Shown piece after piece: positions 7,276 to 14,646 of a DNA stretch of 18,021 bases. How positions within the stretch are numbered: position 1 is the stretch's first letter; every line of letters starts with the position of its first letter. The DNA comes from Holophagaceae bacterium (GTDB taxonomy: Bacteria; Acidobacteriota; Holophagae; Holophagales; Holophagaceae). The notes below the pieces were generated by a model. It was not told the origin of the DNA. It did no database searches and saw only the letters and a list, made by a program, of their open reading frames with translations. A program made the translations under genes and the position numbers. Where the stretch lies: assembly GCA_003158505.1 (NCBI GenBank), contig PMJK01000017.1, forward strand, positions 5,861 to 23,881, given 5' to 3'.

Positions 7276-8016
7276 GTGGATCTCATCCTTTCCGATCTGC
7301 ATTCGAACCTCCACGCCCTCCGGGCCGTGCTGAGGTTCGCGCGCCGGCGGGCGATCCATCGCTTCGTGATCCTCGGTGATCTGGTGGGCTACGGAGCCAA
7401 CCCCAACCAGCTGCTGGACAAGGTGCGCGAGCTGCGACCCCGCTTCATGGTCCGCGGCAACCACGACAAGGTCTGCGCCGGCCTGGAACCCGACAACACT
7501 TTCAGCCTTCCGGCCCACCAGGCCGCGGACTGGACCCGGGAGAAGCTCCGGCAGGACAACTGGCGCTTCCTGGCGGACCTGCCCGTGGGTCCCCTGTGGG
7601 TGGGTGAGGATTACCAGATCGCCCACGGCTCCCCCATGGACGAGGATGCCTACCTGCTTCACATGCGCGAGATCAGCCTGGCCTTCGACGCCTTCGACGG
7701 GCAACTGTGCTTCTTCGGGCACACGCACCTGCCGGGATGCTTCGAGCTGAATGAAGCCCTGGGTCAGCTGAACTGGATCTGCCTCCAGCCGGGCGAGTGG
7801 TTCTTTCTTCAGCCTCAGTGCCGGTACCTTGTGAACCCTGGCTCCGTGGGCCAGCCCCGGGACCGGGATCCACGGGTCTCATTCATGACCTTCGACCCCA
7901 AGCGCCGCCGCCTGCGGTTGCATCGCCTCGAATACGATATTAAGGGCGCGGCCAGGGCCATTCTCGCCGCAGGTCTGCACCCGAACCTGGCAGACCGCCT
8001 CGGACAAGGCATTTGA
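7276..8016 (+). CDS. calcineurin-like metallophosphoesterase (YfcE/ApaH-like)
   Basis: This 246-residue protein has the full metal-binding set of the calcineurin-like phosphoesterase superfamily: SDLHSN (D7, H9), GDLVGYG (D35), RGNHD (N62, H63), AHGSP (H117) and GHTH (H149, H151). These residues coordinate two metal ions, usually Mn or Fe, for phosphoester hydrolysis. The layout, with GYGANP after the second motif, resembles the YfcE/MJ0936 and diadenosine-polyphosphatase-like group. The substrate could be a cyclic nucleotide, a dinucleotide or a protein phosphate. The start is GTG at 7276. An in-frame stop shortly upstream and the immediate beta-strand leave no earlier choice. The Shine-Dalgarno is weak. 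The protein looks soluble and cytoplasmic. The PilZ gene begins 12 bases after the stop, so the two are probably one transcript, which could hint at a signalling link. Confidence 0.9.
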   Translation: MDLILSDLHSNLHALRAVLRFARRRAIHRFVILGDLVGYGANPNQLLDKVRELRPRFMVRGNHDKVCAGLEPDNTFSLPAHQAADWTREKLRQDNWRFLADLPVGPLWVGEDYQIAHGSPMDEDAYLLHMREISLAFDAFDGQLCFFGHTHLPGCFELNEALGQLNWICLQPGEWFFLQPQCRYLVNPGSVGQPRDRDPRVSFMTFDPKRRRLRLHRLEYDIKGAARAILAAGLHPNLADRLGQGI

Positions 8017-8028
8017 AAGGCAGACCCC

Positions 8029-8727
8029 ATGGGCCACGCATCCCACCTGACCGCCCCAGTGCTGGAACAGTTCCTCCTCCAGGCCCGCCTCACCAAGGCG
8101 GTGGCCAGTCTCAGGCTCCAGGGGGCTGGTTCCCGGTTGCTCGGGGATCTGCGCATCCAGACTTTCCGCCCAGGTTCGACCCTGGAACTGTCCGGCTTGA
8201 ATGCCCGGGATTCGGTGCCCTCCGAGGGCATGCCGGTGACGCTGACCATCCTGCTCGGGGAGGAGGTGCTGACGCTGGAATCCCTACTGCTCCCCCCCAT
8301 CCAGGACAAAGCGGGAAACACCCTCCTTCGCCTTGATTGGCCTCACGAATCAGCCCGCCTTCATCACCGCCGGGATGTCCGCGTGGCCGCACCGGACCAA
8401 TCGCCTTTGAAGGTGCGCGTGACCCTGAATTCCCGCCAGCACGACGCCCTTCTGATGAATCTCACGGAGACCGGCGTGGGGCTGGCCCTGGATGAGACCC
8501 TGATGGTGGATCTTCATGCCACGGTGGGGATCGACGCGGAGCTGCCCGACGGCACCCTGCTCCGTTGCCCCGCCGAGATCCGCCACGTCACCTACCTGGA
8601 GGGCCAGGACTTCCCCACCCGCCTAGGGCTCGTCCTCACCCCGGGACCCGACACCGACCTCGAATCCGTCCACCGCTTCATCCAGGTGCGGCGGACCGAC
8701 CGCTCCCAGAGCTTCCGGCGGACCTAG
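8029..8727 (+). CDS. PilZ-domain protein, YcgR-like (c-di-GMP receptor candidate)
   Basis: This 232-residue protein has a YcgR-like N-terminal beta domain (about 1-105) followed by a PilZ domain (about 110-230). The c-di-GMP-binding arginines are present as RRDVR (R114 and R118). The second PilZ motif, usually D/NxSxxG, reads NLTETG (144-149), with Thr for Ser. YcgR-type proteins bind cyclic di-GMP and slow the flagellar motor or act on other surface machinery. No flagellar gene is in this window, so the partner is unknown. The start ATG at 8029 has an AAAGG-like site about 8 bases upstream. The gene lies 12 bases after the phosphoesterase gene and converges on the peptide transporter gene with an 8-base gap. 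The PilZ call is good; c-di-GMP binding is likely but not proven. Confidence 0.82.
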   Translation: MGHASHLTAPVLEQFLLQARLTKAVASLRLQGAGSRLLGDLRIQTFRPGSTLELSGLNARDSVPSEGMPVTLTILLGEEVLTLESLLLPPIQDKAGNTLLRLDWPHESARLHHRRDVRVAAPDQSPLKVRVTLNSRQHDALLMNLTETGVGLALDETLMVDLHATVGIDAELPDGTLLRCPAEIRHVTYLEGQDFPTRLGLVLTPGPDTDLESVHRFIQVRRTDRSQSFRRT

Positions 8728-8743
8728 GCCCAGGATCAGGTCC
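8720..8743. terminator. weak hairpin covering two convergent stop codons
   Basis: GGACCT (8720-8725) pairs with AGGTCC (8738-8743) around a 12-base loop. The hairpin spans the TAG of the PilZ gene and the TGA of the peptide transporter gene. It is short and has no U-tract, so a role as a shared terminator is tentative. Confidence 0.3.
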
Positions 8744-10211
8744 TTCGAAGGCTGACGGCCATGCCGCCGGCCCCGAGGAGCAGCATGATCACGGCCTGGA
8801 CCAGGGTCTTGTAGGAGATCTCTGAGCCTCCGAAAAGCGAGGACCGGAGGAAGAGGAGCCCCGCACCGAGCAGCAGGGCATAGATCCCCAGCATCACCTT
8901 CCGCGCTTTCTCGTTCGTCTCCGGCGTGTCCTCCGCGAAGACCCGGTCATAGACGATCAGGCCGATGGCCGCCACGACATTCAGGGCCACGAAGATCAGC
9001 CAGAAGGTTCGCGCCGCAGCGGCCGCCCCGGGCTGGCCGATGAGGGGCTTGAGCATGGATCCGTAGAGCATGCCGCCCAGGCTTGAACCGATGAGACTCC
9101 CGATCACGCCGTAGAGGAAGGCGTAGCCCATGTAGACCGCCTTCTTGTCCGCCGGTGCCACCAAGCCCACATAGCTGTAGTACTTCGGGTGGGCGGTCAT
9201 CTCCCCGATGGAGAACACCGAAATGCCGAGGATGAAGACCCAGATGTTGGTGGAGGCGGCCAAGCAGAGGAATCCCAGCGTCCCGATGACGATGCCCGCC
9301 ACCATCGTGGGGAGGGGCCGGACATGCTTCACCAGCCGGCTGACGAGCATCTGCAGCAGGATGATGGTTCCGCCGTTGACCACGGTGACGTGCTCGGCGT
9401 CGAACTTCAGCGGCACTCCGAAGGACGCGAAGAACCGATCCACCGGCGTGGCGTCCACGAAGTCCCGCAGGTACCAAAGCACGGATCCGAAGTTCTGGAA
9501 GTAGACCACCCAGAATCCGGAGTAGACCACGATCATCAGCATGAACCGCGCGTCGCCCAGCACCATGGCCGCGCTGTGGGCGTCTTCGCGGAGACTCTTG
9601 GTGTTCTTGGGCCTCGGGGGGTCCCTGAACAGGAACATCGTCGGCAGCAGCATGGCGGCGCAGTAGAGCGCCGAGGCGATGAACACATAGCGCCAGGAGA
9701 AGCCCTTCAGGACGCTGACGGCCAGGGGCGCCAGGAAGGCACCGATGTTGATCATCCAGTAGTATATCCCGAACCCGAAGCCTGAATTCTCCTCATTTGT
9801 CGTGCGCGCCAGGGTACCCGAGATGATGGGCTTGAACAGTCCGGCCCCGGTTGCCATCAGCAGCAGCGCGGCGAACACGGTCCCGTAGGCGGTGACGCTG
9901 CCAGCGATGAAATACCCCGCCGACAGGATCGAGAAGGAGAACAGCAGCATCCGCCGGTAGCCGTAGCGGTCCGCCAGAGCGCCCCCCGCGATGGGGACAA
10001 CATAGGTGAATGCGTAGATCAAGCTCTGGAGGAAACCCACCGATTGCTCGGTGAAGCCCAGGCCCCCCTCCGCGATCCGGTTGGTGAGGTAGACGGCGAG
10101 TACCGAGTTGAGCCCGTAATAGGCGGCCCGCTCGAAGAGCTCCATGACGTTCGCCAGCCAGAAGACGGGCGGAAACGAGCGTAGGATGCCGGCAGAGCGC
10201 TGGGTGGGCAT
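8736..10211 (-). CDS. POT/PTR-family proton-coupled oligopeptide transporter
   Basis: This 491-residue inner-membrane protein has many hydrophobic segments, consistent with the 12-14 helices of the POT branch of the major facilitator superfamily. The proton-coupling motif ExxER is present as ELFER (24-28), followed by YY (31-32). The MFS loop GGALADRYGYRRML follows, then FKPIISGTLA and the family motif YYWMINIGA (PTR2 signature FYxxINxG). It should import di- or tripeptides with protons, although some relatives take other substrates. ATG at 10211 is the only sensible start, 23 codons before the ExxER helix. There is no Shine-Dalgarno site, but a perfect TATAAT lies six bases upstream. The gene converges on the PilZ gene and follows the DUF779 gene on the same strand after 99 bases. 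Confidence 0.92.
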   Translation of the reverse strand: MPTQRSAGILRSFPPVFWLANVMELFERAAYYGLNSVLAVYLTNRIAEGGLGFTEQSVGFLQSLIYAFTYVVPIAGGALADRYGYRRMLLFSFSILSAGYFIAGSVTAYGTVFAALLLMATGAGLFKPIISGTLARTTNEENSGFGFGIYYWMINIGAFLAPLAVSVLKGFSWRYVFIASALYCAAMLLPTMFLFRDPPRPKNTKSLREDAHSAAMVLGDARFMLMIVVYSGFWVVYFQNFGSVLWYLRDFVDATPVDRFFASFGVPLKFDAEHVTVVNGGTIILLQMLVSRLVKHVRPLPTMVAGIVIGTLGFLCLAASTNIWVFILGISVFSIGEMTAHPKYYSYVGLVAPADKKAVYMGYAFLYGVIGSLIGSSLGGMLYGSMLKPLIGQPGAAAAARTFWLIFVALNVVAAIGLIVYDRVFAEDTPETNEKARKVMLGIYALLLGAGLLFLRSSLFGGSEISYKTLVQAVIMLLLGAGGMAVSLRRT

Positions 10212-10217
10212 CCGGGG

Positions 10218-10223
10218 ATTATA
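10218..10223 (-). promoter_or_regulatory. TATAAT -10 box of the peptide transporter gene
   Basis: On the minus strand a perfect TATAAT ends six bases before the ATG at 10211. A weak -35 candidate GTGAAC lies 16 bases upstream (3 of 6 matches to TTGACA). With usual spacing, transcription would start at or within a base or two of the ATG. No Shine-Dalgarno lies between. This predicts a leaderless mRNA. Confidence 0.5.
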
Positions 10224-10310
10224 CGGGAGGGCTCGGCCTGTTCACTCCGGGAGATGGGCCGAGGTCGATCGCACCTGCAGCCTATTGCCTTCCGGCGCGC
10301 CACCCAGGTG

Positions 10311-10709
10311 CTAGGAATCCCCTCCTTGTTCCTCTGGCCGGCGGGTGATGGGCTTGGCTAGCTCACCCTCACATACCCGTGATCTGGTGATGAAGTGCTT
10401 ACCGTCGGCGGCTGCGAGGGAGAACCCTTCGGGATCCCCCTCGCCGACGTCGAGGATGAGCTGCGTATGCTTCCAGACTTCGTATTGGCGGCCATCAATG
10501 TAGAACGGGCAGGTGCCGACCTCGCCCACCAGAACGTCATGGTCGCCGATGATGAACTCTCCGTGGTCGAAGCACATCGGGAGGCTGCCGTCACAGCAGC
10601 CTCCCGACTGGAAGAACATGACCTGGCCTCGTTCGGCCAACAGGCGAGCTATCGCCCCGAGTGCCGCCGGCGTGGCGACGACCGCCGGCTCCGTGGTGGG
10701 CTCGTCCAT
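10311..10709 (-). CDS. DUF779 aldehyde-dehydrogenase-associated protein
   Basis: This 132-residue protein matches the DUF779 family, small proteins encoded next to AldB/ExaC aldehyde dehydrogenases. The hallmark cysteine cluster GGCCDGSLPMC (residues 36-46, with C38, C39 and C46) is present, together with C67 and C113. The family has no settled biochemical role that I know of; the cysteines suggest metal or thiol chemistry. It starts at ATG 10709, 13 bases after the dehydrogenase stop. GGAG (10720-10717) lies seven bases upstream, so it is the second gene of a two-gene operon. A loose inverted repeat, GCACCTG (10271-10277) with CAGGTGC (10305-10311), overlaps its TAG. It is too widely spaced to call a terminator. 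Family confidence is high. Confidence 0.9.
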   Translation of the reverse strand: MDEPTTEPAVVATPAALGAIARLLAERGQVMFFQSGGCCDGSLPMCFDHGEFIIGDHDVLVGEVGTCPFYIDGRQYEVWKHTQLILDVGEGDPEGFSLAAADGKHFITRSRVCEGELAKPITRRPEEQGGDS

Positions 10710-10722
10710 CCTCGGGCTCCGA

Positions 10723-12249
10723 TCAGAAGAACCCGAGAGGGTCTGGGCTGTAGCTCACGAGCAGGTTCTTGGTTTGCGTGTAGTGCTCGAGCATCATCTG
10801 ATGGTTCTCCCGCCCGACGCCGGAAATTTTGTAGCCGCCAAAGGCCGCGCCGGCCGGGTAGAGGTGGTAGCAGTTGGTCCATACGCGCCCTGCCTTGATC
10901 GCACGGCCCATGCGATAGGCCAGGGTGCCGTTGCGCGTCCACACTCCGGCGCCAAGGCCGTAGAGGGTATCATTGGCGATGCTCAGCGCTTCGGCCTCGT
11001 CCTTGAACGTGGTTACCGCCAATACGGGGCCGAAGATCTCCTCCTGGAAGACCCGCATTTTGTTGTTGCCCTTGAGCACCGTCGGCTCGAAGTAGTAGCC
11101 CTCGGCGAGGTCCCCCTTCAAGACATTCCGCTTGCCACCGATGAGGCATTTGGCCCCCTCCTGCGCTCCGATATCGACGTAGGAAGTGATCTTCTCGAGC
11201 TGCTGGGTCGAGACCTGAGGTCCTAGCATGGTCGCCGTGTCAAGCGGGTTCCCCTGGATGATCTTGCGGATCCGCTCGAGACAGCGGGCCATGAACTTGT
11301 CGTAGATCGACTCCTGGATGAGAGCGCGCGAGGGGCAGGTGCACACTTCGCCCTTGTTGAAGGCATAGAGCACCAGGCCCTCGATCGCCTTGTCCAGGAA
11401 CGCGTCGTCTTTGTCCATCACGTCGGCGAAGAAGATGTTGGGCGACTTGCCGCCGAGTTCCGTAGTGGACGGGATGAGGTTCTGCGCCGCGTACTGCATG
11501 ATCAGGCGGCCGGTCGTCGTCTCGCCGGTGAAGCCGATTTTGCCGATGCGCGGGCTCGTCGCCAGGGCCTTGCCGATCTCGGCACCCGGACCGGTGATGA
11601 TGTTGATGACGCCCGGAGGCACGACGCCGGCGATGACTTCGGCCAGCTTGAGGATCGACCACGGCGTGGGAGTGGCCGGCTTGAGCACAGTGCAGTTGCC
11701 GGCGGCCAGGGCCGGGGCGATCTTCCAGGCGGCCATGAGCAGCGGGAAGTTGAAGGGGATGATCTGCCCCACTACGCCGAGCGGCTCGTGGAAGTGGTAG
11801 GCGACCGTGTCCTTGTCGATCTCGGTGGAGCGGCCCTCCAGCGAGCGGGTGGCGCCGGCGAAGTAGCGAAAGTGGTCGATGGCCAAGGGGATATCAGCGG
11901 CCAGCGTCTCACGAACCGGCTTGCCGTTCTCCCAGGTCTCGGCCACAGCCAACATCTCGAGGTTGGCTTCGATGGCGTCGGCGATGCGATTGAGGACCGC
12001 GGCCCGCCCGGCGAGCGAGGTCTCGCCCCAGGCGTCCTTGGCGGCATGGGCGGCGTCGAGGGCGAGTTCCACGTCCTCGGGGGTTGACTTGGCCACTTCA
12101 CAGAACGGCTTGCCATTGACCGGGCTGATGTTGGCCATGTAATGACCCTTCGTGGGAGCGACCCACTTGCCCCCGATGAAGTTGTCGTAGCGGGGCTTGA
12201 CCGTGACTACACTGCCCGGCTTGCCGGGTGCTTCGTAGACCTTGCCCAT
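10723..12249 (-). CDS. aldB: NAD-dependent aldehyde dehydrogenase (AldB/ExaC type)
   Basis: The enzyme oxidises acetaldehyde and other aldehydes to acids with NAD(P) in the cytoplasm. The 508-residue length is normal. ELGGKSPN (E264 as general base), GEVCTCPSRAL (catalytic Cys303), FTGETTTGR, EEIFGPVLAV and a C-terminus ending SYSPDPLGFF follow the E. coli AldB pattern closely. ATG at 12249 is preceded by a perfect AGGAGG (12260-12255) at five bases. The upstream intergenic region is 363 bases. I found no clear sigma-54 element there, although such promoters drive some relatives; a -10-like TACAAT lies in it. DUF779 follows. ExaC homologues serve ethanol oxidation, but no alcohol dehydrogenase gene is in this window. 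Assignment to the AldB/ExaC subfamily is firm; the true substrate is inferred. Confidence 0.95.
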   Translation of the reverse strand: MGKVYEAPGKPGSVVTVKPRYDNFIGGKWVAPTKGHYMANISPVNGKPFCEVAKSTPEDVELALDAAHAAKDAWGETSLAGRAAVLNRIADAIEANLEMLAVAETWENGKPVRETLAADIPLAIDHFRYFAGATRSLEGRSTEIDKDTVAYHFHEPLGVVGQIIPFNFPLLMAAWKIAPALAAGNCTVLKPATPTPWSILKLAEVIAGVVPPGVINIITGPGAEIGKALATSPRIGKIGFTGETTTGRLIMQYAAQNLIPSTTELGGKSPNIFFADVMDKDDAFLDKAIEGLVLYAFNKGEVCTCPSRALIQESIYDKFMARCLERIRKIIQGNPLDTATMLGPQVSTQQLEKITSYVDIGAQEGAKCLIGGKRNVLKGDLAEGYYFEPTVLKGNNKMRVFQEEIFGPVLAVTTFKDEAEALSIANDTLYGLGAGVWTRNGTLAYRMGRAIKAGRVWTNCYHLYPAGAAFGGYKISGVGRENHQMMLEHYTQTKNLLVSYSPDPLGFF

Positions 12250-12254
12250 TGGTG

Positions 12255-12260
12255 CCTCCT
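12255..12260 (-). promoter_or_regulatory. consensus Shine-Dalgarno AGGAGG of aldB
   Basis: On the minus strand AGGAGG lies five bases before the ATG at 12249. It fixes the start and predicts strong translation. Confidence 0.75.
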
Positions 12261-12395
12261 ATTGTTCAGCTTGGTGGCTGATCGCGGCACGAGGCGAGCA
12301 TGCCCCGTGACCGTCCGGGAAAGGATTGTATGCTCGATGAACCAGTGGGTACCCATGAGGTTTGGCCAGGAAACGCAACACCTTCCGTCACGGCA

Positions 12396-12409
12396 CTTAA
12401 ACTTTTAAG
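12396..12409. promoter_or_regulatory. AT-rich inverted repeat, possible operator
   Basis: CTTAAA and TTTAAG form a 6-bp dyad around CT in an otherwise GC-rich stretch. It overlaps the weak -35 candidate of the rightward gene and lies about 150 bases upstream of aldB. It could be a regulator site for either gene; no regulator is encoded nearby. Confidence 0.3.
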
Positions 12410-12541
12410 AACACATGCTTATGAACTAGGCAACGAGACCCTGTCTCACTCGAAGGCCCAGTCCCAAGTTCCAAGGGGCGCCGACGCCGGCGAAGGGGCC
12501 CGGTTGCCTTGTGGTGGGACCCGATCGCGGGTGGAATGGAA

Positions 12542-12603
12542 TCTCAGAGTGCCTAACAACACCCCGACGCGGCCCCATGGGGGTTCTGTTAGGCACTCTT
12601 AGA
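12542..12603 (+). promoter_or_regulatory. long leader hairpin abutting the arnD-like ribosome-binding site
   Basis: AGAGTGCCTAACA (12546-12558) pairs perfectly with TGTTAGGCACTCT (12587-12599). After a 2-base mismatch the stem continues inward as ACCCC/GGGGT (12561-12565 with 12580-12584). After a 1-base mismatch it continues outward as TCT/AGA (12542-12544 with 12601-12603). The outer AGA is the first half of the AGAGGA ribosome-binding site (12601-12606). It could limit translation, stop read-through, or be the relic of a repeat element. Confidence 0.6.
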
Positions 12604-12612
12604 GGATCCTCC

Positions 12613-13503
12613 ATGACATTCATCTCCCTGCGCGTGGACGTTGACACCTTGGAAGGCTCGATCACGGGCATTCCGACCCTGCTGCGGCTGCTGGACAAGC
12701 ACCAGATGCGCGCCAGCTTCTACTTCAGCTTCGGGCCCGACAATAGCGGCAAGGCCATCCGCCGGGTCTTCCGCAAGGGCTTTCTGGCCAAGATGCGCCG
12801 CACCAACGCTACGAAACTCTACGGCTTCAAGACCATGATGTACGGCGTGCTGCTGCCGGCACCCATCATCTGGAAGCGGGCCGCCACGGAGATGCGGGCC
12901 GCCAAGGCGGCCGGCCACGAGGTGGGCATCCACGCCTGGGACCACGTGCAGTACCACGACCTGCTGGACCGGAAGTCCCGGCGCTGGCTATCGGATTGGT
13001 ACGCGAATGCCCACGAGGCCTTCGAATCAGTGTTCGGCGAGAAGCCCCTGGGCGCCGTGAGCCCCGCCTGGCGCTGCAACGACACCACCCTGGAGCTGCA
13101 GGAGGCCTATGGCCTCGCCTACGCCGGGGACTGCCGTGGCTTCGCGCCGTTCTATCCCGTGGTGAAGGGGAAGACGCTCAGCACCCTCCAGATTCCTACC
13201 ACGCTGCCCACACTGGACGAGTTGCTGGGTCTGGACGGTCGCACACCGGGCCAGGTGAACCGCGAGGTCTGGGGCCTGGTGCGTGAGGACGCGCTGAATG
13301 TCTACGCCCTGCACACCGAAGTGGAAGGCGGGACCCTCTTCGAGACCTTCGACGCCTTCCTGGATGGACTGAATGAGCGCGGCGTCCGGGCCCGCACGCA
13401 CGCCGACTGGCTGCCCGAGCTGAAGGCGGCGAATCCACCCGCCAAGGCCGTCACCCGACGGGACATCCCCGGGCGGGCGGGCTGGGTCAGCTGGGAAGGG
13501 TGA
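12613..13503 (+). CDS. arnD: ArnD-like polysaccharide deacetylase (formamido-arabinose-lipid deformylase family)
   Basis: This 296-residue protein belongs to the NodB/polysaccharide-deacetylase family and follows E. coli ArnD throughout. LRVDVDT carries the paired aspartates (D9, D11). ASFYFSFGPDN, the metal-binding pair in HAWDH (H107, H111), DCRG, QIPTTLPT and HTEVEGG follow in order. ArnD removes a formyl group from 4-deoxy-4-formamido-L-arabinose-phosphoundecaprenol, giving the aminoarabinose used to modify lipid A. No other arn gene is in this window, so the substrate may be a different acylated sugar lipid. ATG at 12613 is chosen over a longer open frame because AGAGGA lies six bases upstream and ArnD similarity begins here. 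Family members act at the cytoplasmic face of the membrane. The broken peptidase gene follows after 70 bases. Confidence 0.88.
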   Translation: MTFISLRVDVDTLEGSITGIPTLLRLLDKHQMRASFYFSFGPDNSGKAIRRVFRKGFLAKMRRTNATKLYGFKTMMYGVLLPAPIIWKRAATEMRAAKAAGHEVGIHAWDHVQYHDLLDRKSRRWLSDWYANAHEAFESVFGEKPLGAVSPAWRCNDTTLELQEAYGLAYAGDCRGFAPFYPVVKGKTLSTLQIPTTLPTLDELLGLDGRTPGQVNREVWGLVREDALNVYALHTEVEGGTLFETFDAFLDGLNERGVRARTHADWLPELKAANPPAKAVTRRDIPGRAGWVSWEG

Positions 13504-13573
13504 AATACCGGCAACACTGCAAGACGAGGAATCCTGGTTTACCCTTCGGGGGCAGCCCTTCTCCGAGGATTCC

Positions 13574-14591
13574 ATGCGACTACCGGCCCGGTTTCTCTTT
13601 TGCGCCCTCGCCCTCCAACCCCTCGCCGCCCAGGGAGCCCCTGATGAGATTCAGCTCAAGCGGATAGAGAACCGGGTGAATGGCTTTGACTGGGAACTGG
13701 ATGCCGTGCGGAAGGCCGCCGACGATCAGCTCTGGTTCCAACGTCTGTCGGATCTGGCCCTGGTGGACAAGGTGACCTACACGGGCCCGCCCAACCCAGG
13801 GGCCAGGAGACCTACGGCATCAAGAACGAGCGCCATCCACTGAAGATCCAGCAGTACGTCTTCGTCCCCCGCAAGGCAGAGGCAGGCCGGAAGCTGCCCC
13901 TCATCGTGCTGCCCCATGGGGGCGTCCACGGCGACTTCGGCACCTACCACGTCCACATCGTCCGGGAGATGGTGGAGCGCGGCTACATCGTGGTGGCGCC
14001 GGAGTACCGCGGATCCACAGGCTATGGCAAAGGGTTCTACGAGGCCATCGACTACGGCGGACTGGAGATCGACAACGTGGTGGCCGGCCGCGACTGGGCC
14101 GTGGAGCACCTGCCTGTGGATCCCAAGCGCTGCGCCATGGTGGGTTGGAGCCATGGCGGCCTCATCGCCCTCATGGCCGTCTTCGATCATCCAGAAAAGT
14201 TCGCCGCCTGTTACGCCGGGGTGCCCGTTTCCGACCTCCTGGCCCGGGTGGGCTACGCCGGAAAGGAATACCGGGACGACGCCGTTGTCCGGACCATGTT
14301 CGGGGGGAAGACCCCCAGCGAGGACGTGGATCTCGTGCGGCGGCGCAGCCCCGTGTGGAACGCGCACAAGCTCAGCACCCCCTGCTCGTGCACACCACCA
14401 CCAATGACCAGGACGTGAATGTGGTCGAGGTCGAGCAGCTCATCACGGCCCTGAAGGCCGCCGGCAAGAAATTCGAGTACAAGATCTACCAGGACGCCCC
14501 GGGAGGCCACAGCTTCAACCGCATCGACACCACCCTGGCCCAGGACTCCCGCAGGGAGATCTACCAGTTTCTAGAGAAGCATTTGAAGTAG
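13574..14591 (+). pseudogene. exported S9-type peptidase/alpha-beta hydrolase, two frameshifts
   Basis: Three frames together encode one prolyl-oligopeptidase-like hydrolase. Frame one (13574-13843) has a signal peptide (MRLPARFLFCALALQPLAAQ) and ends early. Frame two resumes at the G4 run (13799-13802), reading GQETYGIKNE, and carries LPHGGVHGDF and the nucleophile motif GWSHGG. It stops at 14418. Frame three resumes at the C5 run (14378-14382) with LLVHTTTNDQDV (acid), GGHSFNRID (histidine) and a normal C-terminus to the TAG at 14589-14591. Both shifts fit loss of a single base in a homopolymer. Restoring one base at each gives a complete protein of about 340 residues. The start has GAGG five bases upstream. 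It is either a recent pseudogene or two consensus errors; an 8-G run inside aroB is read correctly, which weakens the error explanation. Family confidence is high. Confidence 0.85.
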
Positions 14592-14598
14592 TCCCAAA

Positions 14599-14632
14599 CG
14601 AAAATCGTGGCCCGAACGGGCCACGATTTTCG
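14599..14632. terminator. strong bidirectional terminator between convergent units
   Basis: CGAAAATCGTGGCCCG (14599-14614) pairs perfectly with CGGGCCACGATTTTCG (14617-14632), a 16-bp stem. The end of each descending arm contains TTTT, and the minus strand continues CGTTTGGG. It lies between the peptidase pseudogene (stop 14591) and secDF (stop 14647) and suits termination in both directions. Confidence 0.85.
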
Positions 14633-14646
14633 CAGGGAGATACAGA

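Larger units (their letters stand above)
12250..12612. other. 363-base divergent intergenic region between aldB and the arnD-like gene
   Basis: No convincing gene lies here. From the left it holds the aldB Shine-Dalgarno (12255-12260), a -10-like TACAAT for aldB on the minus strand, and an AT-rich inverted repeat CTTAAACTTTTAAG (12396-12409). Next comes a weak plus-strand promoter candidate: TTAAAC (12397-12402), a 17-base spacer and TATGAA (12420-12425). Last are a short GC hairpin around 12518-12531 and the long hairpin (12542-12603) before the arnD-like start. The promoter guesses are weak. Confidence 0.45.

Noticed and set aside
12250..12420. A sigma-54 promoter for the aldehyde dehydrogenase.
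   Set aside because: I looked for GG and GC pairs ten bases apart with the usual flanks on the minus strand and found none that fit.
12300..12602. A 100-codon plus-strand frame in the aldB-arnD intergenic region.
   Set aside because: There is no ribosome-binding site, the composition is poor, and it runs through the leader hairpin. The similar-looking minus-strand peptide arises only because the hairpin is palindromic.
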